Shown piece by piece: positions 12,757 to 22,187 of a stretch of 64,000 bases of DNA; position 1 is the first letter of the stretch, and each line of letters begins with the position of its first letter. Source of the stretch: Azolla caroliniana (Eukaryota; Polypodiophyta); contig JBHGNT010000018.1 in NCBI GenBank assembly GCA_043228905.1, positions 14,570,001-14,634,000 on the forward strand, read 5' to 3'. The notes under the pieces were generated by a model. The model was given only the letters and a program-made list of their open reading frames with translations. It was not told the DNA's origin and did not search any database. Position numbers and translations under genes: made by a program.

Positions 12757-14606
12757 TTCTCAAGTAATATCTAAATGCTTCATCAAAAAGTGATTCTCTA
12801 ATCTTGTGAAAAAGATACCCTCTAATCAATTATATCTCTTCCATGGTGTAGAAAAAAATCACAAAATCATTAAATTTCTTCGTCTGATTATTTACTTACG
12901 GGTGTATCATTGATATAATCATTTAAAGGTCAATGGATCATTGGTCTTGCAACTATGAAATGACAATGTATTCATTTCTTTTCTAGTGGAAAACATCAAT
13001 GAATCAAAATTGAACCTTAAGTTATGCCAATTGATTTACAACCATAACTCCTAATTTAGGCTTGTCCGATTGTGTTTTCAAGGATGCGAAATACTAGAAA
13101 TGCAAAGAACTTGAAAGGCATGTTACATTTCTTCTAGAAACTATACATTACTCGAGATTTGGATGTCATAAATAATAGGGTCCCCGATCGAGAGAGAAGA
13201 TAGAAGTAAAAACATGTAATCTATTTTGTAATGCCTTTTCCATGAGATTAGGGATACACTTTATGACAAAGCGAATAGATATAGTGGCTGATAAATATTA
13301 AACACGCTTTTCAATATCCAAGAATTACGAGTTGTTGCCATACTTAAAAAAGGGTACTTGAGAAGGTAATGAGGAGTACAATGTCCATATTTTTTTTGTG
13401 CCCTATGATCAAAAACACGTGGAAGATAAAATTCACAAAAAATTAATGTTTGAGCAAAGATACAATCTTGTAACCAAGGACTTTCTTCTCGCTTACCCTA
13501 GATTGAACAAGGATCAATATTTCTTACATCGAATTGTCTATACAAGTTCTCATAAATGAGAGCCTTCTTCGTGTACAAGCATTTTTATTCCTACAAAACT
13601 TTATTTGTTTAAATACACTAAGGCATGCCATTTGGAGGGTGTGCAACTTGTTCTCTCCCTCCCTCTTTCTCCAAACAACCAAAATGTGGTACCACTTTTT
13701 CTCAAAAAGGTTATTTTTATTGAGTGTACAACCTCCTCAAGGCACAAAATGGTTGAATCCAAGGGGGAGAAAAGAAGTCAATGCTCCTTATGGTAATATG
13801 AAATGTGTCACCAGACTACATATGGCATTTATATAACTCTTATTTAAGGTTATAGCCAATGTTGATCCTCCATGGACATAGATTTCGACAAAGCAAGTTT
13901 ACTTTTCTATAAACAATCAAAACATCATATAAAAGAGTTTTAGTTTTTTCAATAAGTGTGGAAAACTTTGCCTTCATAAAGTGTTACCATTGGCTTTTAT
14001 TATGAGCATGCAATATTTTCTTTTTTAATTGAAATTAGTAGATTATGATGATTAAGGTTAGGATAAAGTTTTCACATGCATTGTGGACTTGGAAAAAAAT
14101 AAATCATATGTTTTCTTGCAAAATTTAAGTTTAATGGCATATTTTGAGAACTAGCATACAATTATCTCAATTAACTAATTGTTACATTAATCTCTCATTA
14201 ATAAGATTCAAAAATACAAAAAGATAACCCAATTTCTTGATTGTCCTCTCTTGCATATGTTGTCACGAACATATTACAATACCGCGAGGATTGCACATGA
14301 AAAGCAATGTAGGTTTTCACAGGGAAACACTTGAGGACATTCATGGCTTTTCTCTACCATCACTTTAGGTTTCAGATATATACATTAATACATCAAATTG
14401 ATAACTATTTTGATCTTCATACTCGACAAAAAGAACGACTAACATACATTGGGCCCTAACGAACATGCCACCTTTGTGGTGTTGAATCCACATTTGCCCG
14501 CACGTAGTGTTATGCAGATAAGTCTCATGGTTTATTGTCTATGATCCTTCTCCCTATGATTTCAGTTAGTATACATAATTGATGGTGCCACACTTCATCA
14601 TGAAGG

Positions 14607-15560
14607 GTGGCCCTTTTCCAGTCTTCCCAGTTCAGGATCCTTTTGATCCTTCCACGTAGTGTGAGCTCTACCGATTCCCTTGTCCGGCCGTGCCGGATCC
14701 GGATTTATTTGTATCAGCGTGCTTCTTCCAACACTCGCTCACCTGGTAGCCTTTCTTGCCACAATACCAACATTCTGTGTCGGCCTTTGATTGCCGGTTT
14801 TCGACGCCGCCTTGACTCCCTCTGCTCGTGGAGGGTCTGGAACTGTTGTCGGCACTATCTCCGTGCCTTCGATTATGCACTTGTTAGCCGCCACTGTTGC
14901 GCGCCGATCCACCTCGTCCTCCACGTCCACGGGGCCGATCCGCATCCATGTATAACATCCGACTTTCCGATTGAGTGGTCTTGGACACACTTGCGTGGTT
15001 TCTTCGACCATCAACATCGATTGCAAGTCGAAGAAGGACGATGGCTTCTCTTGGGTGCAAATCATCATCCGGATAGGCATGTACCTTTGCACTAAACCAT
15101 CGAGGCAAAACTGGACCATTTCGTCTTCGTCCACCATAACGTTGATGGACCCCAACGCGTCACAAATCTCCTTTATTTTAGTGGTATAGTCGGTAACCGA
15201 CATATCCTATTGTCGGATGTTGTTGAGCTCTTGTCGAAGCTACAACTTCCGGGTCGTGGTGCTTGCTGTGAAAATCTTCTTCAAATTTTCCCAGGCATCT
15301 TTCAGGACTTTTGCATCCTTGATGTAGTTGAGCATCTGATCATGCACACAGGACGCAAGGTAGTACAACACGCTGCTTACTCCTTGCTCCCATGCTGGGA
15401 AGTCCTTGTGTGCCGGCTCTGGCGCTACTTCATTCGCTCCCTCGACATAGCTCCAGTATCCGTGTCCGAGTAGGTACTGGTGCATCTTGTATGACCAAGA
15501 TGCATAGTTATTTTTGTTGAGTTTCTCCGTTGGAAGCGAGCTTGCCATCTCTCTGTCCAT
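14607..15560 (-). pseudogene. Copia gag pseudogene (element J)
   Basis: Frame 15560-15240 gives the N-terminal part of the Copia gag (UBN2-like), with the typical LNKNNYASWSYKM segment near its start. After an in-frame stop at about 15210 the next segment (15203 down) carries MSVTDYTTKIKEICDALGS, typical of the same gag. A frameshift near 15000 leads to an Arg/Gly-rich linker and a CCHC knuckle, CWYCGKKGYQVSEC (about 14770-14730), in which the zinc-binding His is Tyr, a C-to-T change. Gag would package element RNA; here it cannot be made as one protein. Confidence 0.85.
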
Positions 15561-15651
15561 TCTTTCTTCAGTCTGTTCTTTTTACCGAAAGTTAGGTTTT
15601 CTTTAGTCTTCTTAAGCTTTCTGTCAGCAACAGAGGATTTTCAACCCTCGT

Positions 15652-15663
15652 GCTCTGATACCA
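15652..15663 (-). other. Primer binding site, initiator-Met tRNA (element J)
   Basis: Minus strand TGGTATCAGAGC, the usual plant Copia primer site, lies directly after the LTR terminal CA. Confidence 0.95.
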
Positions 15664-16070
15664 TGAAAGGAGTTATGTGCGGAAGCTCGTAGACAAAACC
15701 AATTTCACCAGATATCAATAGAAAATATGTGCAGGTTTAATGGAAGCTACAAGAATACACCAAACATACACAAGAGAGACAGATAGAGCAGAACAACATA
15801 AACTCAAATTCAAAAATACCACTCTCTGTGTACATACAATGTGCTCAGTTAGCACTTTTATACAAGTCCTTAAAAGGATTGACAGAAGTACGGACATGTA
15901 CTTCAGTGCTCGTACTGAGCTACTGACACCGACTCCTAAAAATATGCCAACGTACTAGGCTAGGATCGTAGGCCTCAAATGGCCTACGGTTACATTGATC
16001 CAGATACTGATCTGGCTCTGGCTTACTCAACTTACCCGATCCAGATCCAGTTGAGCTTGTTCGCTCAACA
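15664..16070 (-). repeat. LTR of Copia element J
   Basis: 407 bp, begins TGTTGAGCG and ends CCTTTCA on the minus strand (TG...CA), bounded on the inner side by the primer site. Confidence 0.85.
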
Positions 16071-16588
16071 GTTGCTTTTGTGTATAAAGCACTAGATTGT
16101 CTAGTGAAATTAACTCTATTGGAGCATCGTTGTGGTGATGGTCCATGTGCGCGAATATTTAGTGAAGATTTTGATGCTTGGTTACAACATAAGATTATTA
16201 GATGCTCCTCTTCCTATTTTTGGCCTCATTTTTTGATGGAAAAAATGGCACAAGGACCCACATTTTTACCTTGGGACATGGTTGGTTGGTATGTTGGCCG
16301 GTTGTCTCTTTGTGTGTGAGTGTGAGTGTGTGTGTAGTGTATTAGTAAGAATAGAAGTCCCCCTCTAGAGTTTTTGGAGGTGTTGAGGTTTATGGTTTGA
16401 CACCTTTACTCTATAGTTGGACCTAATACTAGTATTAAGGTTACTTTTTGGTCCCTTAGCTTGCATTGGTTTAGTTAGACTATGCAATTAGTAGTGCCTA
16501 GGAAACCAAAGTTGGGTGGCACCTTTGTACCACCTTTGTGTTTTGTCACTTGTTTCCTAACATGCCATATGGTCCGAGAACTACTATC
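16071..16588. other. Unassigned spacer between elements J and A
   Basis: No gene or repeat recognised apart from a short GT-rich run near 16310-16335. A 79-codon open frame (16080-16319) has no recognisable domain. Confidence 0.5.
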
Positions 16589-16593
16589 CTTAC

Positions 16594-17026
16594 TGTTACC
16601 GGCCGACAAAGGAGTCCAGAGTGGGAAACGGAGAGCTAATTAAGTAGTAGGAATGTGGTTGTAATTAAGCTATGAGTGTGGACGGACGGACCGGAATCGG
16701 TATGCCGTTCCGGATCCAGACCGATCCCGAACAGGTGCGGATGGCACCGTTTTGTAATACAGACCGGAAACCTATTTAAAGGCCCGGATACAATGTAATA
16801 GTTAGCGGTTAATTAATGAAAGCTTAAGCGTTGTTATATCTCTGTGTCAATTGCCGTTCTGTCTTAATTGTTATATCTTACGCGTGTTATGAAGATGATC
16901 CTAATAAGTAACTTAACAAAGTCGGATTAAGCGTTGAAGTCTAATCCGGTTGTCGTAACACCCTTTGGTGAAGTGTCTCACGTAGACACCCTTTGTTAGG
17001 CCATTGTCCGGCCCGAAGAGTTAACA
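16594..17026 (+). repeat. 5' LTR of element A
   Basis: 433 bp, TGTTACCGG...GAGTTAACA. The following TGGCGACCACGATTCC (17034-17049) is the presumed primer binding site; I do not assign its tRNA. Confidence 0.9.
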
Positions 17027-17079
17027 CAGTTTTTGGCGACCACGATTCCTGTTTTTGCAGCGAACGACGGCATGGATGG

Positions 17080-18684
17080 ATGTCTAGATCAACGCACGAC
17101 CTGGTTACAGATCGAACTCGACGCCTTGCCGAAAGGCAAAGGAGACACGAGGCTTTCCAGCAAGCGGCGCAGGAAATTAGAGCGGATCGCTCGTTTTCCA
17201 ACGTAATCCGGAGAGTAGCGGAGGACTCCCACTGGTTACAGCAAACATCGCACCCGGACGACGGCAACAGCCTAAGCAGCCTCCGGGAAACCGAATCCCT
17301 TCTCCACGCGTTGGCAAACGGAGAAGGCGAAGCAGAGGCCTTTTCAGCATATGAATCGGACTCCGAAGGGGAATACAGCGTGCACACGAACTACCGTAGC
17401 AACAACGAAACCCCGGGCGGACTGGAGGACGAAGGATCGGATACCTTACCGACACCGGAACCGGAACCGGAAGTGCTAACGCTGGAACCCCCAGAACCAG
17501 CAGAAGAAGAACGACCTCCGACACCGGAAGTCGAGGAGGAGAGGCCTCCGTCACTAGCGGAAGAGAAACAACCGACACTGGAATCAAATCGGGAAAGACC
17601 ACCGACACCGGAGAAAATTCCGGAACGAGCACCAACACTACCAGCCCGCGCACCGATACTGGACGACGACATGCCGTTCCAGTACTCTAAGTATAGAGAT
17701 GATCCGGACGCGGAAGCTCATGTGCACGCATTTGAACAGACATGGGAAGCCAACCATGTGTCCCAGCGACTGACACTGGAGGAAGAAGAACGCTCTAAGA
17801 TAGCAGAGTTTGGCGTCACATTGGAGGGACCGACAGCAAGATGGCGCCGGACGCAGGACCCGTCTACCATCAACACCTTTGCAGATTTAAAAGCTAAATT
17901 CATGCATTTTTTTCAAAAGGAGGTGGACCAGACCGTAATGGTAGGCTTATTTTATACTATCCGGCAAGAGGCAGGGGAGAGCATTCCCCAATTTGTCATC
18001 CGGTTTCAACGGATGCATAGTCAGCTTACCCATGCACCCCTGGAGGAGGAATTATGGACGATATTCCTAAACGCGCTCCGGGAACCCCTACGCACGGTTT
18101 GCATGGTAATCGACTTCCGTACAAGTACCATCGACCAGGTCATTGACCGGGTGAAAGAGATGGAAAAGACAAGCTCCTGGCTCACACTGGGCGCACTTAA
18201 CCGGGCGTTACTGTTCGATGAAGACCTCCGGTTTCGGCAAGCAATACAGTGCACAACCTGCTTGAATTCCGGACACTCGGCTCTAGAATGCACTATGAGG
18301 ACGCAATGTGTAATCTGTCAGTCCAAGAGCCATATGACAGATAGGTGCGAGTATAACCTGTTGACTCGGCAAGCACCGCCCGTCCGACAAATTGAGCCAC
18401 GCAGCAGCCGGGATGAAGAAGACGAACGCTGGCGGCGAATGGACCGTGACCGACCGGCACAGGATGTCCGGTATGGCGAGCGACGGGAAAATGATGTCCG
18501 GTATGACGAGCGACGGGAAAATAATGTCCGGTATGGCGAGCGACGGGAAAATGATGTCCGGTACGGTGATCGGCGAGATAACTATGACCGGCATGATCGG
18601 CACCAGGATTACAATAGACGATACGAACAGTACGACCGGGAGCACTCCCCCGGGTATCGTCAGCAACAGGAGGAATACGGCTGA
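17080..18684 (+). CDS. Ty3 gag of element A
   Basis: 534 residues from the first in-frame ATG after the primer site. Order: basic N terminus, a long Glu/Pro-rich linker (about residues 120-220), the retrotransposon gag capsid region (residues about 225-380, with WRRTQDPSTINTFADLKAKF), a cysteine cluster CTTCLNSGHSALEC plus CVICQSKSHMTDRC around residue 395-430, then Arg-rich 10-residue repeats. It ends at a TGA; homologous sequence with a second knuckle (CYYCKQEGHYSNQC) continues from about 18866 in another frame, so a frameshift or programmed shift separates gag from protease. The same layout, with divergent linkers, is seen in elements B and G. The protein would form the capsid of cytoplasmic virus-like particles. 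Confidence 0.85.
   Translation: MSRSTHDLVTDRTRRLAERQRRHEAFQQAAQEIRADRSFSNVIRRVAEDSHWLQQTSHPDDGNSLSSLRETESLLHALANGEGEAEAFSAYESDSEGEYSVHTNYRSNNETPGGLEDEGSDTLPTPEPEPEVLTLEPPEPAEEERPPTPEVEEERPPSLAEEKQPTLESNRERPPTPEKIPERAPTLPARAPILDDDMPFQYSKYRDDPDAEAHVHAFEQTWEANHVSQRLTLEEEERSKIAEFGVTLEGPTARWRRTQDPSTINTFADLKAKFMHFFQKEVDQTVMVGLFYTIRQEAGESIPQFVIRFQRMHSQLTHAPLEEELWTIFLNALREPLRTVCMVIDFRTSTIDQVIDRVKEMEKTSSWLTLGALNRALLFDEDLRFRQAIQCTTCLNSGHSALECTMRTQCVICQSKSHMTDRCEYNLLTRQAPPVRQIEPRSSRDEEDERWRRMDRDRPAQDVRYGERRENDVRYDERRENNVRYGERRENDVRYGDRRDNYDRHDRHQDYNRRYEQYDREHSPGYRQQQEEYG
18463..18582 (+). repeat. 30-bp tandem repeat in element A gag
   Basis: Four 30-bp units, the last divergent, encode charged decapeptides of the type RRENDVRYGE in the gag C-terminal tail. 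Confidence 0.85.
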
Positions 18685-18689
18685 TATAA

Positions 18690-20300
18690 CGGGCAACCCC
18701 GTCAAGAGTACCGTAATAAGAAGAGCTTTAACAAAAAATGGCATTTTAAAAAAGGCGGCTACCCCCGGGATCCGGAACAAGGCACTCCAAGTAGCCAACC
18801 GGTACAAAACCCCGCGCGTATCATAGGACCTACCCCGGGCGGGTACAACAGACAATGCCGAATCTAGCAATGCCCGGAAAGCCTACTGCTACTACTGCAA
18901 ACAGGAAGGCCATTATAGTAACCAATGCCCGGTGAAGAGCTATGAAAAACGACCGACGGTAAATATGGTAGTCCCTGAGGTGACAGACCTGCAGCAGGTG
19001 ACCACAAGATCGAAGGGCATGGCCAAAGAATGGGAGACACAGGAGACCATCCGCAAACAAGCAACGGAATGGGTAAAGAAAGCGAACGAGCAGAATGTCA
19101 CAGACTTACAGCAGCAAAAGGAGAACACCGCAGGGCTTGCCGGCGGTAGGCACTCCGAGAACGAGACATGGCAGGCGTTGCAAGAATGCCAGATTACGTT
19201 ACCACTAGGAAGACTCCTACAACTCGTGCCTAGATTCACGGAAGGACTGAAGACGGCCATGACGGCAGGAGAACCATCACCGGCACCGGTACTCTTCTCG
19301 AATCCGGAGGAGGGACCAACAGTGGTAGACTCCAGCAATCCGGTAATCACTGCCATTGTAAAAGGGAAAGAACTCCCCGACACAGTTATAGACGGAGGCT
19401 CTGGGGTAAATGTAATAAGCCTCCGGACGTGTGAGGACCTAGGAATCCACGAGTGGGAGCCGTGTCCGTTCTGGTTGCGGATGGCCGATACAAGCTCAGT
19501 GCGGCCGACAGGATTAATACAGAAATTAGAAGTCACCGTTGGCGGACATACATTTCACATCTCGGCCGTAGTGCTACAATTACAGGCACAAGGCGCATAC
19601 CCACTATTGCTGGGGCGGCCATGGTTGAAAACGACACATATCAAATAGAATTGGCGAAAAAATATAATTACCTTCCAGCGAGGAAAAGCCAAGGTACGGG
19701 TACCAACACAGCCAAGGACGAGTACTGGCAAGGAATGTACACCGTTGTATGCGGAATGCGTCAACATGCTCGAAGGGTTAGCGGACGAAGAAGAAGCTCA
19801 ATACCTACAGGAAAACCCGAAGATCATACCACTCTTCGAAATTGACATTGCCGAAGCCGTAGCACCGTACTTACCGCAACCGGAAGAGGCGGAAGCAGAA
19901 CCAGATAAAGACGCAATCCGGGAGTTACGGCAAGCGCAAGAAGCGTTGGAATGGGAAATGGCCGTTTCACAGCGCGTAAAAGCATCGCAACTGGAAGAGG
20001 TGAATTTAGGCACCACGGACGAAGCAAAACCGGTGCACATTGCCAAGGAGATGAAGTCCGGAGACAAAACGACGATGATAACACTCCTCACGGAATTTCG
20101 CGACGTATTCGCCTGGTCATACGAAGACATGCGAGAACTCGACCCTCAGTTATACCAGCATCAAGTGCACTTGAGCAAGGACGCAAAACCAGTGGCACAA
20201 AGACGGTACCGAATGAATCCCAATTATACTGCCAAGGTCAAGGAAGAAATCGACAAACTGCTAAGAGTCGGCTTTATCCGTCCGGTAAAGAAAGCGACAT
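18690..20300 (+). pseudogene. Zinc knuckle, protease and RT stub of element A
   Basis: A CCHC knuckle (about 18881-18925), a linker with TTRSKGMAKEWE, then a retropepsin with active site VIDGGSGVNVIS (about 19384-19419) and the flap-side segment LLLGRPWLK. The frame is stopped by TAG at 19646-19648, where element B has CAG. The next frame (19649-20300) continues to the start of RT (YRMNPNYTAKVKEEIDKLL) and ends at KKATWL. The next codons do not match RT: an internal deletion joins this point to the coiled-coil ORF. Confidence 0.85.
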
Positions 20301-22008
20301 GGCTGAACCGGAACCGGTGCAGAAGGAACTGGAAACAGAAGCCCCGGCACCACCGGCAACACCGGCAAGTCCCATTCCGCCAGAGCCGGAAAGGTCACTG
20401 CAGCCTCCCTCGGTCAGCCAAGAAGAAGCGCAAGGGGACCAAGGACAACAGGATGGTCCACGGGCAGAAACGGAACTGCAACTCGGCGCAACCAGGCGGG
20501 ACCACCCCTCTACAAGTGAGCCCATCTATCAAACCTCTGTGCAAGCACAACAAGGCACCGGTAGCCTGTGGCTCCGGTGGATAGGCGAACAGATAGCCGG
20601 AGTAGTGGGGTATATAGAGGCGGAAGAAAGAGCGCAAAGCGAATGGTTGCTCGTCACAACCGAACAACTAGAGACGGCCCGGTCCAGAATCCGGTGCCTT
20701 GAAAAAGATTTGGATCAGGTCACGACAGAGATGGCTAAAATACGGATCCAATCACCGGTGACTCCGGTAAGTGTACAGAATAATGAAACGGAACGACCTG
20801 TACATAGGAATAAGACCCCGGCAACGGAAACCGTTCCGGCGAGAGAGGCGGCGCAAGCTCGGGAGCTTGCAGAATTGAAGGAGGAACTTGCCGCCCAAGA
20901 AGCGCTAAGGAGCCGGGAACGAGAATTGAAGACGGCGGCCGAAGCCGAATTAAAGAAGACTGCTGAGAACCTCCGCCGGGCAGAGGAGAGCCTCCGGAAA
21001 GGCCATCAAGCGTACGACCGGCTAAAGGAGGAGAAAGACAAAGTGCTGCAGGAAAAGGACAAGCTGTGGAAAACTGCGGAAACAGAGATAAAACGGCTAA
21101 AGGAAGAGCTCCGCCAGCAGAAGGACCGCGAGGACCGGGCCCGTCGTCAGATCAACGCACGGCTCAAGCAAAAGACGGATGATTTTGAGCACCTGCACCG
21201 GGACTACAAACGGCTGGAAATAGAGCATAAAGAACGGATGGCCGAGCTCCAGCAGGCAGTTGATCGGGCTGCAACGGCGATCGCCGACGAACGGGCAGAA
21301 AATACAAGACGCTTGGAGGAGGCGGAGAAGGTCCGGATGGAGCTCCAGAACCAGCAACAGGAAGACAAAGAGAGAGCGTCTACAGTATTGCAGAAATTAC
21401 AAAGTACATACCAAAGGCAACTGACGCATTACAAGGCGCAGGCGGAGGACAACGTAAAAATCATCAAACAACTAAAGGAGGAACGGCAAGCGGCGGAAAC
21501 CAAATCGCAATTGGGAACGAGCCGGATTCAGTCCATCCTCCGGGCATGGCTGAATCAGACGAAGCACTTGATTGATGAAAGCTCCGTAAAATGGTGGACA
21601 AAGTGGGCACAAAACGCGGCGGAACTCCAGTTGCTACGGGCGGATGTGGCAAACCGGCGGAAGGAAGGAGATGACTATTATACGTTGACTTCCGAGGACT
21701 TCACCACCATACGGGACGAGCTGGCCGACGACTTCCAAGTCCTGGCAGATGAACAGCTGGCGCAGGTCAGGCAGCTCGTAGCTCAGCTGGACGACGATAG
21801 GCTGGACGCTCAAATCCAATTTGAAAGCTACGAGCGGTCCCGGGTACGGGAAGAAAAAGCACAGGAAGTGACAACGGTTAACCTTAGTGATGAGGAACCG
21901 TCGTCGGCTGAGGGCCAGCCGGGAACCAGTCAACCGGAGACCACCACGACGCAGGGAGCAATGACGGAGACGCCGGTGTCAGAGCCACAAACGGAGGAGC
22001 AGCCGTAG
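20299..22008 (+). CDS. Long coiled-coil ORF of element A (function unknown)
   Basis: 569 residues, uninterrupted. Residues 1-75 are Pro/Glu/Gln-rich; a short segment follows with LWLRWIGEQIAGVVGYIEAEE; residues about 115-415 are a near-continuous Lys/Glu/Arg/Gln heptad-rich coiled coil; residues about 425-500 hold the segment WAQNAAELQLLRADVANRRK then DFTTIRDELADDFQVLADEQ; the tail is acidic. That last segment recurs in elements H (24620-24420, minus) and G (49190-48960, minus). No signal peptide or membrane span. The ORF lies between pol and the 3' LTR, where Athila elements carry an env-like gene and Tat-type elements carry extra ORFs. Its ATG sits on the deletion junction with RT, so the start may be secondary: G and H have an extra N-terminal domain missing here. 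I do not know the function; a structural or RNA-binding partner of Gag is a guess. Confidence 0.75.
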   Translation: MAEPEPVQKELETEAPAPPATPASPIPPEPERSLQPPSVSQEEAQGDQGQQDGPRAETELQLGATRRDHPSTSEPIYQTSVQAQQGTGSLWLRWIGEQIAGVVGYIEAEERAQSEWLLVTTEQLETARSRIRCLEKDLDQVTTEMAKIRIQSPVTPVSVQNNETERPVHRNKTPATETVPAREAAQARELAELKEELAAQEALRSRERELKTAAEAELKKTAENLRRAEESLRKGHQAYDRLKEEKDKVLQEKDKLWKTAETEIKRLKEELRQQKDREDRARRQINARLKQKTDDFEHLHRDYKRLEIEHKERMAELQQAVDRAATAIADERAENTRRLEEAEKVRMELQNQQQEDKERASTVLQKLQSTYQRQLTHYKAQAEDNVKIIKQLKEERQAAETKSQLGTSRIQSILRAWLNQTKHLIDESSVKWWTKWAQNAAELQLLRADVANRRKEGDDYYTLTSEDFTTIRDELADDFQVLADEQLAQVRQLVAQLDDDRLDAQIQFESYERSRVREEKAQEVTTVNLSDEEPSSAEGQPGTSQPETTTTQGAMTETPVSEPQTEEQP

Positions 22009-22167
22009 CAACCACCAACGGACCCGCCGTAGCAGACAGCAACAGAGCAACAACAGCAGCAACAACAACCACTTCCAGATGAACCATTGGAGCCTCTCGA
22101 ATAGAGCATTTTGGACATTTTGGACGAAGAATGCAAGGGTCGGTTGTGGATTCGATGTACAAGGTAC

Positions 22168-22187
22168 TGTCCCACGGGCGTGCCATG
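22168..22187 (+). other. Conserved GC-rich motif before the 3' LTR of element A
   Basis: TGTCCCACGGGCGTGCCATG directly precedes the TG of the right LTR, where a purine-rich plus-strand primer is expected. Near-identical motifs precede the corresponding LTRs of H (24059-24083, minus) and G (48457-48480, minus). Confidence 0.7.

Larger units (their letters stand above)
11066..14600. other. Intergenic region without a recognisable gene
   Basis: AT-rich sequence between the RLT promoter and Copia element J. Apart from a short CA run near 11412, the GTAT/GT microsatellite at 12685-12754 and the foldback element at 12301-12445 I see no gene, RNA gene or LTR. The short open frames (for example 13534-13836) have no recognisable domain. 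Confidence 0.6.
14600..16070 (-). mobile_element. Copia element J, 5' part only
   Basis: Read on the minus strand it has a 407-bp LTR (16070-15664), an initiator-Met tRNA primer site directly next to it, then a Copia-type gag ending at its zinc knuckle near 14740. Protease, integrase, RT and the second LTR are missing; sequence homologous to Copia stops near 14600. It is a truncated, dead copy. Confidence 0.85.

Noticed and set aside
16080-16319. Possible host gene exon between elements J and A
   Set aside because: Seventy-nine codons with no recognisable domain, splice partners or homologue.
17177-17903. Minus-strand Ser/Gly/Val-rich frames opposite the gag of element A
   Set aside because: They mirror the Pro/Glu-rich gag linker. 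Some Tat elements have real antisense ORFs, but nothing here suggests one.
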